Positions 25,954 to 33,884 of a stretch of 51,232 nt of DNA are shown in pieces. A model generated the notes under the pieces. It searched no databases, was not told where the DNA came from, and was given only the letters and a program-made list of their open reading frames with translations. Position 1 is the stretch's first letter; each line of letters opens with the position of its first letter. The stretch comes from Pseudomonas sp. Its GTDB lineage: Bacteria; Pseudomonadota; Gammaproteobacteria; Pseudomonadales; Pseudomonadaceae. The translations under genes and the position numbers were made by a program. The stretch covers positions 42,572 to 93,803 of the forward strand of contig JAKUTK010000016.1 of NCBI GenBank assembly GCA_022448005.1, read 5' to 3'.

Positions 25954-28038
25954 ATGGCTGATCTACTGAATATTGGCCTGTCCGGCTTGAGTGCCAGCAA
26001 GAGCCAGTTGTCCGTTACGGGTCACAACATCAGCAACGTCAACACGCCGGGCTTCAGCCGCCAGGATGCCTCGCAGGCGACGCGCACACCGCAATTCAGC
26101 GGCGCGGGCTATGTGGGCTCGGGCACGACGCTGGTGGAAATCCGTCGTAGCTACAGTGAGTTCCTGACCAGTCAGCTGCGCAGCAGCACATCGCTGAGCA
26201 GCGATGTTGAAGCTTATAAGAGCCAGATCGACCAGCTCGATTCCTTGCTGGCCGGCAGCACGACCGGTATTACACCGTCGCTGCAGAAGTTTTTCTCGGC
26301 ACTGCAAACCGCAGCGGAAGACCCCGCCAATATCCCGGCGCGCCAGCTGGTGCTGGCTGAAGCCGAAGGTTTGGCACGGCGCTTCAATACGGTATCGGAC
26401 CGCCTGACCGAGCAGAACAACTTCACCAATAAGCAGATGGCGGCGGTGACCGACCAAGTCAATCGGCTCGCTGGCAGTATTGGCAGCTTGAACGATGCCA
26501 TCGCGACCGCTTCGGCCAATGGCAAACAGCCCAATGATTTGCTCGATGCCCGCGACGAGGCCGTGCGGCAATTGTCGACGTATATCGGCATCAGCGTGAC
26601 GCCGCAGGATGACAATAGCTTCAATATTTCGGTTGGCAGCGGTCAGCCCTTGGTAGTCGGTAAGACAGTGAGTCAGCTCAAGGTTGTTCCGGGGCTGAGC
26701 GATCCCAATCGTCATGAGATTCGATTTGTTAGCGGCGGCTCGGAGCAGGGCATCACATCGCAGATCACTGGCGGTGAGTTGGGTGGCTTGATCCGCTATC
26801 GTGAGGAAGTCCTGGATTCGACGATGAATTCGTTGGGGCGGCTGGCGCTGGCGGTAAGTGACCAGGTCAATACCCAGTTGGGGCAGGGGTTGGATCTGAA
26901 TGGGCAGGTCGGCAAAGCACTGTTCGGCGATTTCAACAGCAGCGCACTGATGGCGCTGCGTGCAACGCCGTTCAGCGATAATCCTTCGCTCAAAGTGGTA
27001 AGCCCCTCTGTTGCGGCTGATGCGTCTCTAAGAATTACCGAAACTACCCTGCTCACCATCAGCGATTATCGCCTAGAGCGTGCAGGTACCGGTTACACAG
27101 CGCGCCGCTTAAGCGACGGTGAACCCATTACCGTCTCGCCGGTGCTCGATGAAGGCGGCAACCCGGTACTAGATGCCGACGATAATCCGCTTCTGCGATT
27201 TACCGACTCGACTGGCCGGGATCAGGGTTTTCAAGTGAGTGTGGGCGGGGACGTGGCAGATGGGGATCGTTTTCTGCTGCAGCCCACGCGTCGCGGTGCT
27301 TCAGACATCGGCGTGACCTTGGACCAGGCAGACCAGCTGTCCTTTGCCGCCCCAGTGCGTGTCCAGAGCGCGCCACAGAACGGGGGCACCGCCGTCATCG
27401 GTCAGCCGGACTTGCTGTCGGCACCCGCACCGATCGATCCGGCTGCTCTATCGGCGGCCTTCGAAGGGTTGACACTCAGATATTACGGGACCGGGCTGAC
27501 ATTGCCAGCCAGCGCACCAGCAGGGTTGACCTTGTCGCCAGCGACAATAACGGCGGGGCAGACCAATACGCTTAACCTGACGTTGACTACCGGAACCGCA
27601 CCTAAAGTGGAGCAATATAGCTTCGAGTTCACGGTCAGCGGCCGGCCTGCAGTGAATGACAGCTTTACGTTCAACTTCAACCAGAATGGTGTTTCTGATA
27701 ACCGCAACGCGTTGAAGCTGGTCGATCTCCAGAGCAAACAGACCGTCGGCGTATCAGTTGGAGCTGACGGAAAAACTCTTTCGGGCGCCAGCTTTACCGA
27801 TGGCTACGGCGAACTGCTCGAGCGCGTCGGCACCCTGACCGCTCAGGCCCGGATGGACAGTGAAGCGACCGGCGCGATTCTCAAGCAGGCCACGGATAAT
27901 CGCGACTCACTGTCAGCCGTGAATCTCGATGAGGAAGCCGCAAACCTGATCAAGTTCGAGCAGTACTACAACGCATCGGCTCAGATCATTCAAGTAGCCC
28001 GCTCCTTGTTCGATACATTGATCAATACCTTCAGGTAA
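25954..28038 (+). CDS. flgK: Flagellar hook-filament junction protein FlgK (HAP1)
   Basis: A 694-residue hook-associated protein. N-terminus MADLLNIGLSGLSASKSQLSVTGHNISNVNTPGFSRQ, and C-terminus LDEEAANLIKFEQYYNASAQIIQVARSLFDTLINTFR, are the family ends; the long middle (about 350-610), with Thr/Gly/Asp-rich beta sequence, is the variable surface region. The ATG follows AGAGG overlapping the flgJ end, so translational coupling is likely. Export is assisted by FlgN. Twelve bases precede flgL. Confidence 0.94.
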   Translation: MADLLNIGLSGLSASKSQLSVTGHNISNVNTPGFSRQDASQATRTPQFSGAGYVGSGTTLVEIRRSYSEFLTSQLRSSTSLSSDVEAYKSQIDQLDSLLAGSTTGITPSLQKFFSALQTAAEDPANIPARQLVLAEAEGLARRFNTVSDRLTEQNNFTNKQMAAVTDQVNRLAGSIGSLNDAIATASANGKQPNDLLDARDEAVRQLSTYIGISVTPQDDNSFNISVGSGQPLVVGKTVSQLKVVPGLSDPNRHEIRFVSGGSEQGITSQITGGELGGLIRYREEVLDSTMNSLGRLALAVSDQVNTQLGQGLDLNGQVGKALFGDFNSSALMALRATPFSDNPSLKVVSPSVAADASLRITETTLLTISDYRLERAGTGYTARRLSDGEPITVSPVLDEGGNPVLDADDNPLLRFTDSTGRDQGFQVSVGGDVADGDRFLLQPTRRGASDIGVTLDQADQLSFAAPVRVQSAPQNGGTAVIGQPDLLSAPAPIDPAALSAAFEGLTLRYYGTGLTLPASAPAGLTLSPATITAGQTNTLNLTLTTGTAPKVEQYSFEFTVSGRPAVNDSFTFNFNQNGVSDNRNALKLVDLQSKQTVGVSVGADGKTLSGASFTDGYGELLERVGTLTAQARMDSEATGAILKQATDNRDSLSAVNLDEEAANLIKFEQYYNASAQIIQVARSLFDTLINTFR

Positions 28039-28049
28039 CAGGCCCGCCC

Positions 28050-29276
28050 ATGCGCATCTCGACACTGCAAGCATTCAATAACGGCGTAGCCGGTATTCAG
28101 CGCAACTACTCCAATGCAACTCGCACGCAGGAGCAGATCAGCACGGGCAATCGCATCCTGACGCCGGCGGACGATCCGGTTGCGTCGGTGCGTTTGTTGC
28201 AGCTTGAGCAGCAACAGAATGTGCTGAGCCAGTACAACTCCAATCTGACGGCGGCCAAGAACAGCCTTACCCAAGAAGAGGTGACGCTGAATTCCGTCAA
28301 CACGGTGCTTCAGCGTGTCCGCGAGCTGGCGGTGCAGGCAGGCAACGGCGCCTTAGATCCGCAGGACCGCAAATCCATCGCGGCGGAGTTAAGTGAGCGA
28401 GAGGATGAGTTGCTATCTCTGATGAACACACGAAATGCGCGGGGAGAGTATTTGTTTTCCGGGTTTCAGGGTAAAACGCAGCCGTTCGCCCTCGAAGGTG
28501 GCAAGTACGTTTATAGGGGTGACGAGGGGCAGCGTCAGCTGCAAATCGCCAGTTCGCTGAATATCCCAATAAGTGACAATGGCAAAAGCGTTTTTCAGAG
28601 TGTTGTTAACGCCGGAAGGCTCACCATAGATGATCCGTCCGCGCTCGGATTTCCAGTTTCAGCACCCTTAGTGAATGATGAGGTCGCGTTCGCGAAATAC
28701 AGCGGTATTAGAATTGACTTTCACTCCACTGACCCAAGCAAATATGAGGTTTTTGGCCTGCCAAAAGATGGCAGTGCGGAGGTTTCGCTGGGGACTAGCA
28801 GTCTTGATGCGGACAGTGAGAAGGAGGACAAACTGGTGTTCGGTGGCGTAACGCTATTCGTCGGTGGGCAGCCAGCGGCAGGCTCCTCCATTTCGGTTCT
28901 GGCGAAAAGCCCTGCCGAAGAGAAACAAGGCATCCTCGACACCATCGCCAACCTCCGCTCATCTCTGGAAAACCCTTCCACTGGCAATACCGGCGTACGC
29001 GACGCCGTAGCGGTGGCTTTAACCAATCTTGACCACGGAATGGTCAGTGTGGACCAGGCGCGCGGAAATATCGGGGCTCGACTTAACGTAATCGAAACTA
29101 CACAAACCGATAACGAAGATGTTGCGCTAGTCAACAAGGGCGTGCAGGCCGAGCTGCGGGAGCTCGACTACGCTGAGGCGCTGTCTCGGCTATCGATGCA
29201 AACAGTGGTGCTTGAGGCCGCCCAGCAGAGTTATGTGAAGATCGCAGGATTGAGTCTGTTCAACGTGATGCGTTGA
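28050..29276 (+). CDS. flgL: Flagellar hook-filament junction protein FlgL (HAP3)
   Basis: A 408-residue protein joining the hook to flagellin: MRISTLQAFNNGVAGIQRNYSN, QISTGNRILTPADDPVASVRL and the C-terminal LSMQTVVLEAAQQSYVKIAGLSLFNVMR. The middle (about 170-290, bases 28560-28920) is richer in A/T than flanking sequence and has a run of unusual codons, fitting a variable exposed domain or an exchanged segment. It is the last gene of the flg unit; no terminator is seen before the comEA-like gene 126 bases later. Confidence 0.93.
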   Translation: MRISTLQAFNNGVAGIQRNYSNATRTQEQISTGNRILTPADDPVASVRLLQLEQQQNVLSQYNSNLTAAKNSLTQEEVTLNSVNTVLQRVRELAVQAGNGALDPQDRKSIAAELSEREDELLSLMNTRNARGEYLFSGFQGKTQPFALEGGKYVYRGDEGQRQLQIASSLNIPISDNGKSVFQSVVNAGRLTIDDPSALGFPVSAPLVNDEVAFAKYSGIRIDFHSTDPSKYEVFGLPKDGSAEVSLGTSSLDADSEKEDKLVFGGVTLFVGGQPAAGSSISVLAKSPAEEKQGILDTIANLRSSLENPSTGNTGVRDAVAVALTNLDHGMVSVDQARGNIGARLNVIETTQTDNEDVALVNKGVQAELRELDYAEALSRLSMQTVVLEAAQQSYVKIAGLSLFNVMR

Positions 29277-29402
29277 GCCGCCTGGCGGGCACGGTTCACA
29301 GAACAGGCACCGCGACTTGACTTGATCTTGGTGCGACTTAGAGTGTCATTGCGGCGCATGGAGTACCGCGTCGCTAATCCGACACTCATAAGGACATGAA
29401 CA

Positions 29403-29720
29403 ATGCTTAAGTCTTTCTTATCCGCTTCATTATTCGCTCTGCTCGCTAGCGTCTCTCTCGGTAGTGTTGCTGGCCCGACGAAATCTGCTGACCCCGTAAT
29501 GGTTGCAGCGGCCCAGCAAGTAGCGCCGATCAACATCAATTCAGCCGACGCCGAAACCCTAACCCGCGAGCTCAAGGGTATTGGCGCAACAAAGGCCAAG
29601 GCGATCGTCGCTTATCGCGAAGCACATGGTCCATTTACTTCCGTCGACGAACTCCTCGAAGTTAAAGGAATCGGCGCGGCCACTTTGGAAAAAAATAGAG
29701 CCAAGTTGAGCGCGAACTGA
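29403..29720 (+). CDS. Helix-hairpin-helix (ComEA-like) exported protein
   Basis: A 105-residue protein with an N-terminal signal peptide (MLKSFLSASLFALLASVSLG) and a ComEA-type helix-hairpin-helix domain: ININSADAETLTRELKGIGATKAKAIVAYREAHGPFTSVDELLEVKGIGAATLEKNRAKL. ComEA proteins bind incoming double-stranded DNA in the periplasm during natural transformation. In several pseudomonads a similar gene sits apart from comEC, so a role in uptake is plausible but unproven. It follows flgL by 126 bases with GACATGAACA before the ATG, and is closed by a terminator at 29742. Confidence 0.85.
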   Translation: MLKSFLSASLFALLASVSLGSVAGPTKSADPVMVAAAQQVAPININSADAETLTRELKGIGATKAKAIVAYREAHGPFTSVDELLEVKGIGAATLEKNRAKLSAN

Positions 29721-29741
29721 CAACCAAAACATGCTTCAACG

Positions 29742-29768
29742 AAGCCGGTCATTCGACCGGCTTTTTTG
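29742..29768 (+). terminator. Terminator after the comEA-like gene
   Basis: AAGCCGGTC-ATTC-GACCGGCTT, a perfect 9-bp stem, followed by TTTT. The IS66 element begins 34 bases downstream. Confidence 0.9.
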
Positions 29769-29901
29769 TGTCCGTGACTCTAGGTTGCTGGCCGCTCGCT
29801 CGTAAGCGTCCAGCCAAGTCACCTACCGGAATCCAGGATTAAGGGCGATGGTGTCCGCGTATTTTTAAGCGGACGCGATAGCCCTTATCGCCGGGATTTA
29901 C

Positions 29902-30219
29902 ATGCGCCAACGAAGCTCTTACCCCAAACCGTTCAACGCCCAGGTTGTTCAGGAGTGCCTGCAACCCGGTGCGACCGTCTCCAGCGTTGCCATCAGCCAC
30001 GGCATCAACGCCAACGTCATTCGCAAGTGGCTACCGCTTTACCGAGATCAGCTACCCGCGGCGTTACCGGCTTTCGTTGCAGTGAGGACTACGCCGAAAC
30101 GGCCGGCTGAAGCATCGGTGATTATCGAGCTACCGCTTGGCGAGCAATCGGTCACGGTGAAATGGCCAGCCTCGGATCCTGAAGGATGTGCCCGCTTTGT
30201 CCGTGGGCTTGCCCAGTGA
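29902..30219 (+). CDS. tnpA: IS66 accessory protein TnpA
   Basis: A 105-residue protein of the IS66 Orf1 type with an N-terminal helix-turn-helix: FNAQVVQECLQPGATVSSVAISHGINANVIRKWLPLYRD. The C-terminal part (VIIELPLGEQSVTVKWPASD...CARFVRGLAQ) is the usual IS66 tail. It is needed with TnpB for transposition in this family; the exact role is not settled. Its stop TGA overlaps the tnpB start in GTGA, suggesting coupled translation. Confidence 0.92.
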   Translation: MRQRSSYPKPFNAQVVQECLQPGATVSSVAISHGINANVIRKWLPLYRDQLPAALPAFVAVRTTPKRPAEASVIIELPLGEQSVTVKWPASDPEGCARFVRGLAQ

Positions 30220-30551
30220 TCCGCATCGATACTATCTGGCTCGCCACCGAGCCGATGGACATGCGTGCTGGCACTGAAACCGCGTTGGCCCGCGTGATCG
30301 CGGTATTCGGTGCGGCGAAGCCGCACTGCGCCTATCTCTTCGCCAATCGCCGCGCCAACCGCATGAAAGTCCTGGTGCATGATGGTGTGGGTATCTGGCT
30401 GGCCGCGCGGCGATTGAACCAGGGCAAGTTTCACTGGCCAGGTATCAGGCACGGCTCGGAAGTCGAACTCGACACCGAGCAACTTCAGGCCTTGGTACTG
30501 GGGTTGCCCTGGCAGCGGGTCGGTGCAGCCGGCGCGATCACAGTGCTGTAG
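30216..30551 (+). CDS. tnpB: IS66 accessory protein TnpB
   Basis: A 111-residue protein starting at GTG 30216 (MIRIDTIWLATEPMDMRAG), chosen because it overlaps the tnpA stop (GTGA) and matches IS66 TnpB starts. Motifs: EPMDMRAGTETALARV, RRANRMKVLVHDGVGIWLAARRLNQGKFHWP, the IS66 Orf2 signature. It precedes tnpC by 61 bases. Confidence 0.93.
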   Translation: MIRIDTIWLATEPMDMRAGTETALARVIAVFGAAKPHCAYLFANRRANRMKVLVHDGVGIWLAARRLNQGKFHWPGIRHGSEVELDTEQLQALVLGLPWQRVGAAGAITVL

Positions 30552-30612
30552 CACCTGCCATTAGCCCATCGGTTTATCTCCGCCGACCGCCTGCTCTGGC
30601 ACAATCAGCGGC

Positions 30613-32139
30613 ATGACTGCCTCGCCCAATTTCGAACAACTGACATATGACCAACTGCGCGCACTGGCCGCGCAGTTGCTGTCGCAAGTCGACACGATGG
30701 GCAAGAAGATCCAGCGCATCGAAACGGTCAACGAACAGCTCGCCCACGAAATCGCGTTGCTCAAACGGCACAAGTTCGCCAAGCGCAGCGAGCAACTAAG
30801 CCCTGACCAGGGCAGTCTGCTTGATGACCTGCTCGACATCGACATCGCCGCCATCGAGGCGGAGTTGAAAGCCGTCAATCCCTCGGTTACCCCATCCGAA
30901 CCACGCCAACAGCCCAAGCGCACAGCGCTGCCACCGCAATTTCCGCGCACCGTGATCCGTCACGAGCCGGAGAACACCCAGTGCGCCTGCGGTTGCCAGC
31001 TGCAACGCATCGGTGAAGACGTCAGCGAAAAGCTGGATTACACGCCGGGCGTGTTCACCGTCGAACAGCACGTGCGTGGCCAATGGGCCTGTCGCCAGTG
31101 CGAAACACTGATCCAGGCACCAGTGTCGGCCCAGGTGATCGACAAGGGCATCCCCACCGCCGGCCTCCTGGCTCACGTGATGGTGGCCAAATTCGCCGAC
31201 CACCTGCCGCTGTACCGGCAGGAGAAAATCTTTGGCCGTGCCGGCCTGGCCATCGCTCGCTCGACACTGGCGCAGTGGGTCGGGCAAACCGGCGTGCAGC
31301 TCCAGCCGCTGGTAGACGCCCTGCGCGAAGCCGTGTTGGCCCAACGGGTGATCCACGCTGACGAAACCCCAGTGCAAATGCTCGCGCCGGGCGAAAAGAA
31401 AACCCATCGGGCTTACGTCTGGGCCTACAGCACCACGCCCTTCGCCGATCTGAAGGCCGTGGTGTACGACTTCAGCCCCAGCCGTGCCGGCGAGCATGCA
31501 CGCACCTTCCTTGGCCAATGGAATGGCAAGCTGGTCTGCGACGACTTCGCCGGCTACAAGGCCAGCTTCGAGCAGGGCATCACCGAAATTAGCTGCATGG
31601 CCCACGCCCGCCGCAAGTTCTTCGATCTTCACGCTGCGAACAAAAGCCAGTTGGCCGAACAAGCACTACACGCGATTGGCGGCTTGTACGAAATCGAACG
31701 GCAAGCACGGGACATGGACGCTGAAGAACGCTGGCGAATACGGCAGGAAAAGGCTTCACCGATCCTCGGCGCGCTGCATGACTGGATGCTGGCCCAGCGT
31801 GATCTGGTACCCAACGGATCAGCAACGGCGAAAGCCTTGGATTACAGCCTCAAACGCTGGCTGGCCCTGACTCGCTATGTCGAGGATGGCGCTGTGCCCA
31901 TCGACAATAACCAGGTCGAGAACCAGATCCGGCCATGGGCCCTTGGGCGCTCGAACTGGCTGTTTGCCGGGTCGCTACGCAGTGGCAAACGGGCGGCGGC
32001 GATCATGAGCTTGATCCAGTCGGCGCGGATGAATGGGCATGATCCGTACGCCTACCTGAAGGATGTGCTTACACGGCTGCCGACGCAGCGGGCGAGCGAG
32101 ATCGGCCAATTGCTGCCGCATCAATGGGTACCCGCCTGA
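30613..32139 (+). CDS. tnpC: IS66 transposase TnpC (DDE)
   Basis: A 508-residue transposase. Parts in order: an N-terminal leucine-rich coiled coil (about 10-65, LAAQLLSQVDTMGKKIQRIETVNEQL), a zinc-binding region with CACGC and CRQC (about 120-160), then a DDE catalytic core: HADETPVQML (first D), VCDDFAGYKA (second D) and NNQVENQIRPWALGRSNWLFAGS (E). The end (YLKDVLTRLPTQ) is typical. The full length and intact residues indicate a functional enzyme. Confidence 0.95.
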   Translation: MTASPNFEQLTYDQLRALAAQLLSQVDTMGKKIQRIETVNEQLAHEIALLKRHKFAKRSEQLSPDQGSLLDDLLDIDIAAIEAELKAVNPSVTPSEPRQQPKRTALPPQFPRTVIRHEPENTQCACGCQLQRIGEDVSEKLDYTPGVFTVEQHVRGQWACRQCETLIQAPVSAQVIDKGIPTAGLLAHVMVAKFADHLPLYRQEKIFGRAGLAIARSTLAQWVGQTGVQLQPLVDALREAVLAQRVIHADETPVQMLAPGEKKTHRAYVWAYSTTPFADLKAVVYDFSPSRAGEHARTFLGQWNGKLVCDDFAGYKASFEQGITEISCMAHARRKFFDLHAANKSQLAEQALHAIGGLYEIERQARDMDAEERWRIRQEKASPILGALHDWMLAQRDLVPNGSATAKALDYSLKRWLALTRYVEDGAVPIDNNQVENQIRPWALGRSNWLFAGSLRSGKRAAAIMSLIQSARMNGHDPYAYLKDVLTRLPTQRASEIGQLLPHQWVPA

Positions 32140-32170
32140 ATCACGCAAGGTGAGGTCGGCGTACGCTTAC

Positions 32171-32570
32171 GCTCGCTCGCCCATGGTGTCGGTTGTTCGG
32201 CGTCACGACTGACGGTTGTGCAGGAACGTGGCCTGGCTGGCGTTGTCTTTGTTAGAACGCTTATTCGGCTTTAACAATCTGTTTTCAAGCACAATTGGCC
32301 TTAAAAAGGCATTGACATGTTACGGTTATTCACAATCTTCCTGGTAAAGCCTAAGAGTCGTTGCGAATACACCAAACGTACTGTGCTGTTTTTGTAAGTT
32401 GCTGATTTAAAAAGCGTTATTCGCTTTGGGCAAAAAGCCGCCGATCTGTTCGTAGCCCGCGTCGCACGGGCGTTTCAGCCCGTCATTAAGCAACCGTACA
32501 CAGGCTTATCCACAGGTTCTGTGGATATTTCTTCCGACAGTGGCAAAGCAGCTTTAGCGGGAGACATTCG
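32171..32570. other. AT-rich intergenic gap with DnaA-box-like sequences
   Basis: No gene is seen in these 400 bases. The stretch 32260-32430 is clearly richer in A/T than the surroundings. TTATTCACA (32326-32334) and TTATCCACA (32506-32514) fit the DnaA-box consensus TTATNCACA, and TGTGGATAT (32520-32528) is an inverted copy with one mismatch, so the last two form an inverted pair. A hairpin ACGGGC-GTTTCA-GCCCGT lies near 32466. A possible -35 TTGACA sits at 32312. It may be a DnaA-responsive control region for the downstream YkvA-like gene; a replication origin is less likely. Confidence 0.5.
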
Positions 32571-33038
32571 ATGAAAGCACCTTGGAATTTCTTCAAGTAC
32601 CTCCCGGTAGCGCGAGGCGTTCTCGCTCGTGGAAGGTTACCGATAGTGCTACTTGCGGTCGCTAGAAAACGCTCCGCTCGGGGTGGCTTGGTAAAAGGTT
32701 TGCGTGAAGATCTCAGTCTGTTGCAAGGGCTGTGTGTGGCGTGGTGGCGAGGTGAGTATCGGCAGGTCAGTAAGCCTGCACTGGTCGCTGCAGTCGCTGG
32801 TTTGTTGTATTTCCTGTCACCAATGGACGCCATCCCAGACTGGATTCCGGGGCTCGGATTTGTCGATGACCTAGCGGTACTGGGTTGGATAATCCGAAAA
32901 TGGTCTGGCGAGTTGCAGGCGTTTCGCACCTGGCGAGACAGCCAGTCAGCAGATGTGCGGGCAAATATCGATCAGCTGCCTTCCATCGACGAAGCAGGCG
33001 ACGGTGATGTCGGTAGAGGGCGTCATCCAGAGTTTTAG
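32571..33038 (+). CDS. YkvA-family (DUF1232) membrane protein
   Basis: A 155-residue protein. The central hydrophobic stretch and motif (LVAAVAGLLYFLSPMDAIPDWIPGLGFVDDLAVLGWII) is the DUF1232/YkvA core, with PMDAIPD as the hallmark. An N-terminal basic region (ARKRSARGG) and C-terminal acidic tail frame it. The ATG follows GGGAGA. The family is widespread and uncharacterised; roles in envelope stress have been suggested elsewhere, not shown here. It is separated from the IS66 element by a gap with DnaA-box-like sites and ends before a terminator at 33080. Confidence 0.85.
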   Translation: MKAPWNFFKYLPVARGVLARGRLPIVLLAVARKRSARGGLVKGLREDLSLLQGLCVAWWRGEYRQVSKPALVAAVAGLLYFLSPMDAIPDWIPGLGFVDDLAVLGWIIRKWSGELQAFRTWRDSQSADVRANIDQLPSIDEAGDGDVGRGRHPEF

Positions 33039-33079
33039 AAGCTCTTCGGATTAATCCTTTCGGGGTGCTTACTCGCCAT

Positions 33080-33108
33080 CGCCCCCTCACTCTTTAGTGG
33101 GGCGTTTT
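33080..33108 (+). terminator. Terminator after the YkvA-like gene
   Basis: CGCCCC (33080-33085) pairs with GGGGCG (33099-33104), with inner CACT/AGTG, followed by TTTT. It isolates the YkvA-like gene from the XRE gene 73 bases downstream. Confidence 0.8.
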
Positions 33109-33180
33109 CATGATGAATGATTTGTCGCGCGGGCTGATAAGATCTTGTCTTTGAATTTGAGACTACGGTCGAGGTAGCGG

Positions 33181-33507
33181 ATGAGTGTTCAGGTCATCAT
33201 GCGGGACGGTATGCCGGAGTATGCCGTGCTGCCTTGGGACGAGTATCAGGCACTATTGGGCAGCAGGCGTACCATGAGTGCCGCGGTGCCGGTGGGAGCA
33301 GGTATTTCAGGCGCATTGCCGAAGTTCAATACGTTGCCTGTGTTGCGAGAGGCCAAAGGGTTGACTCAGGAAGCCCTGGCGCGCTCTGTCGGCATCAGCC
33401 CTGCTTACCTGGATCTAATCGAGCAAGGCGAACGCGAACCCGGCGATGCTATACGCCGCGCACTTGCTCGTGCATTGGAGATTGAAGGATGGCAGCAGGA
33501 GGCGTAA
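33181..33507 (+). CDS. XRE-family helix-turn-helix regulator with antitoxin-like N-terminus
   Basis: A 108-residue protein. The N-terminal 35 residues (MSVQVIMRDGMPEYAVLPWDEYQALL) resemble the start of PHD/YefM-type antitoxins, and residues about 55-100 form a Cro/CI helix-turn-helix (LREAKGLTQEALARSVGISPAYLDLIEQGEREP). Regulators of this shape usually bind their own promoter. The next gene overlaps it by 19 bases and the third begins at the following base, so the three form one transcription unit. It might be the antitoxin or repressor of a small module, but neither partner is a known toxin. GAGG precedes the ATG. Confidence 0.8.
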   Translation: MSVQVIMRDGMPEYAVLPWDEYQALLGSRRTMSAAVPVGAGISGALPKFNTLPVLREAKGLTQEALARSVGISPAYLDLIEQGEREPGDAIRRALARALEIEGWQQEA

Positions 33508-33884
33508 CAGGCACCGCAGCGTCAATTCGCATCAGTCGACCACACTGGCAGGCGTTGATGGACGAGTTAGCTGAAGTCCGGCGACAACGCCATTTGGTCA
33601 CTTACCGAGCATTGATCGAACGCCTCCAGCTACCCGCGCCTGCCATGCAAACGTTGACTGCCGCGTTGGAGCATCTGGCGGCTCTGGATGCTCATGCTGA
33701 TCGACCGCTACGTAGTGCATTGGTCGTCAGTCAAGGTGCCAGTCGGTTACCAAGAACAGGATTTTTCGAGTGTGCGACGCGCCTCGGGCGATTTTCTGGT
33801 CCGGCAGATGGTTCTGCCGCCGCATCCTGGCATGCGGGCGAGGTTGCGCGAGTGTTCGAATTTGATTATCCGGGGATTCCTTAG
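33489..33884 (+). CDS. Conserved-looking protein of unknown function
   Basis: A 131-residue protein, overlapping the XRE gene by 19 bases; GGAG 8 bases before the ATG supports it. Middle TYRALIERLQLPAPAMQTLTAALEHLAALD looks like a winged-helix segment; the following PLRSALVVSQGASRLPRTGFF resembles a pattern (sALVV...Pg.GFf) found in several uncharacterised bacterial proteins. It ends EVARVFEFDYPGIP. No signal or membrane segment, no Cys-rich site. The overlap with a regulator and adjacency to a Sel1 protein suggest a shared task. I cannot name a family. Confidence 0.6.
   Translation: MAAGGVTGTAASIRISRPHWQALMDELAEVRRQRHLVTYRALIERLQLPAPAMQTLTAALEHLAALDAHADRPLRSALVVSQGASRLPRTGFFECATRLGRFSGPADGSAAASWHAGEVARVFEFDYPGIP

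Larger units (their letters stand above)
29802..32170 (+). mobile_element. IS66-family insertion sequence, complete, with 8-bp target duplication
   Basis: A 2369-base element carrying tnpA, tnpB and tnpC. Left end GTAAGCGTCCAGCCAAGT and right end (read inwards) GTAAGCGTACGCCGACCT begin with the same GTAAGCGT, and both continue into TCACCT, typical IS66 ends. It is flanked by the exact 8-bp duplication GCTCGCTC at 29794-29801 and 32171-32178, the length IS66 elements make. Between the left end and tnpA (29847-29890) nested inverted repeats (AAGGGC/GCCCTT and GTCCGC/GCGGAC) could fold the leader. All three genes look intact, so it may be recent and active. Confidence 0.93.
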
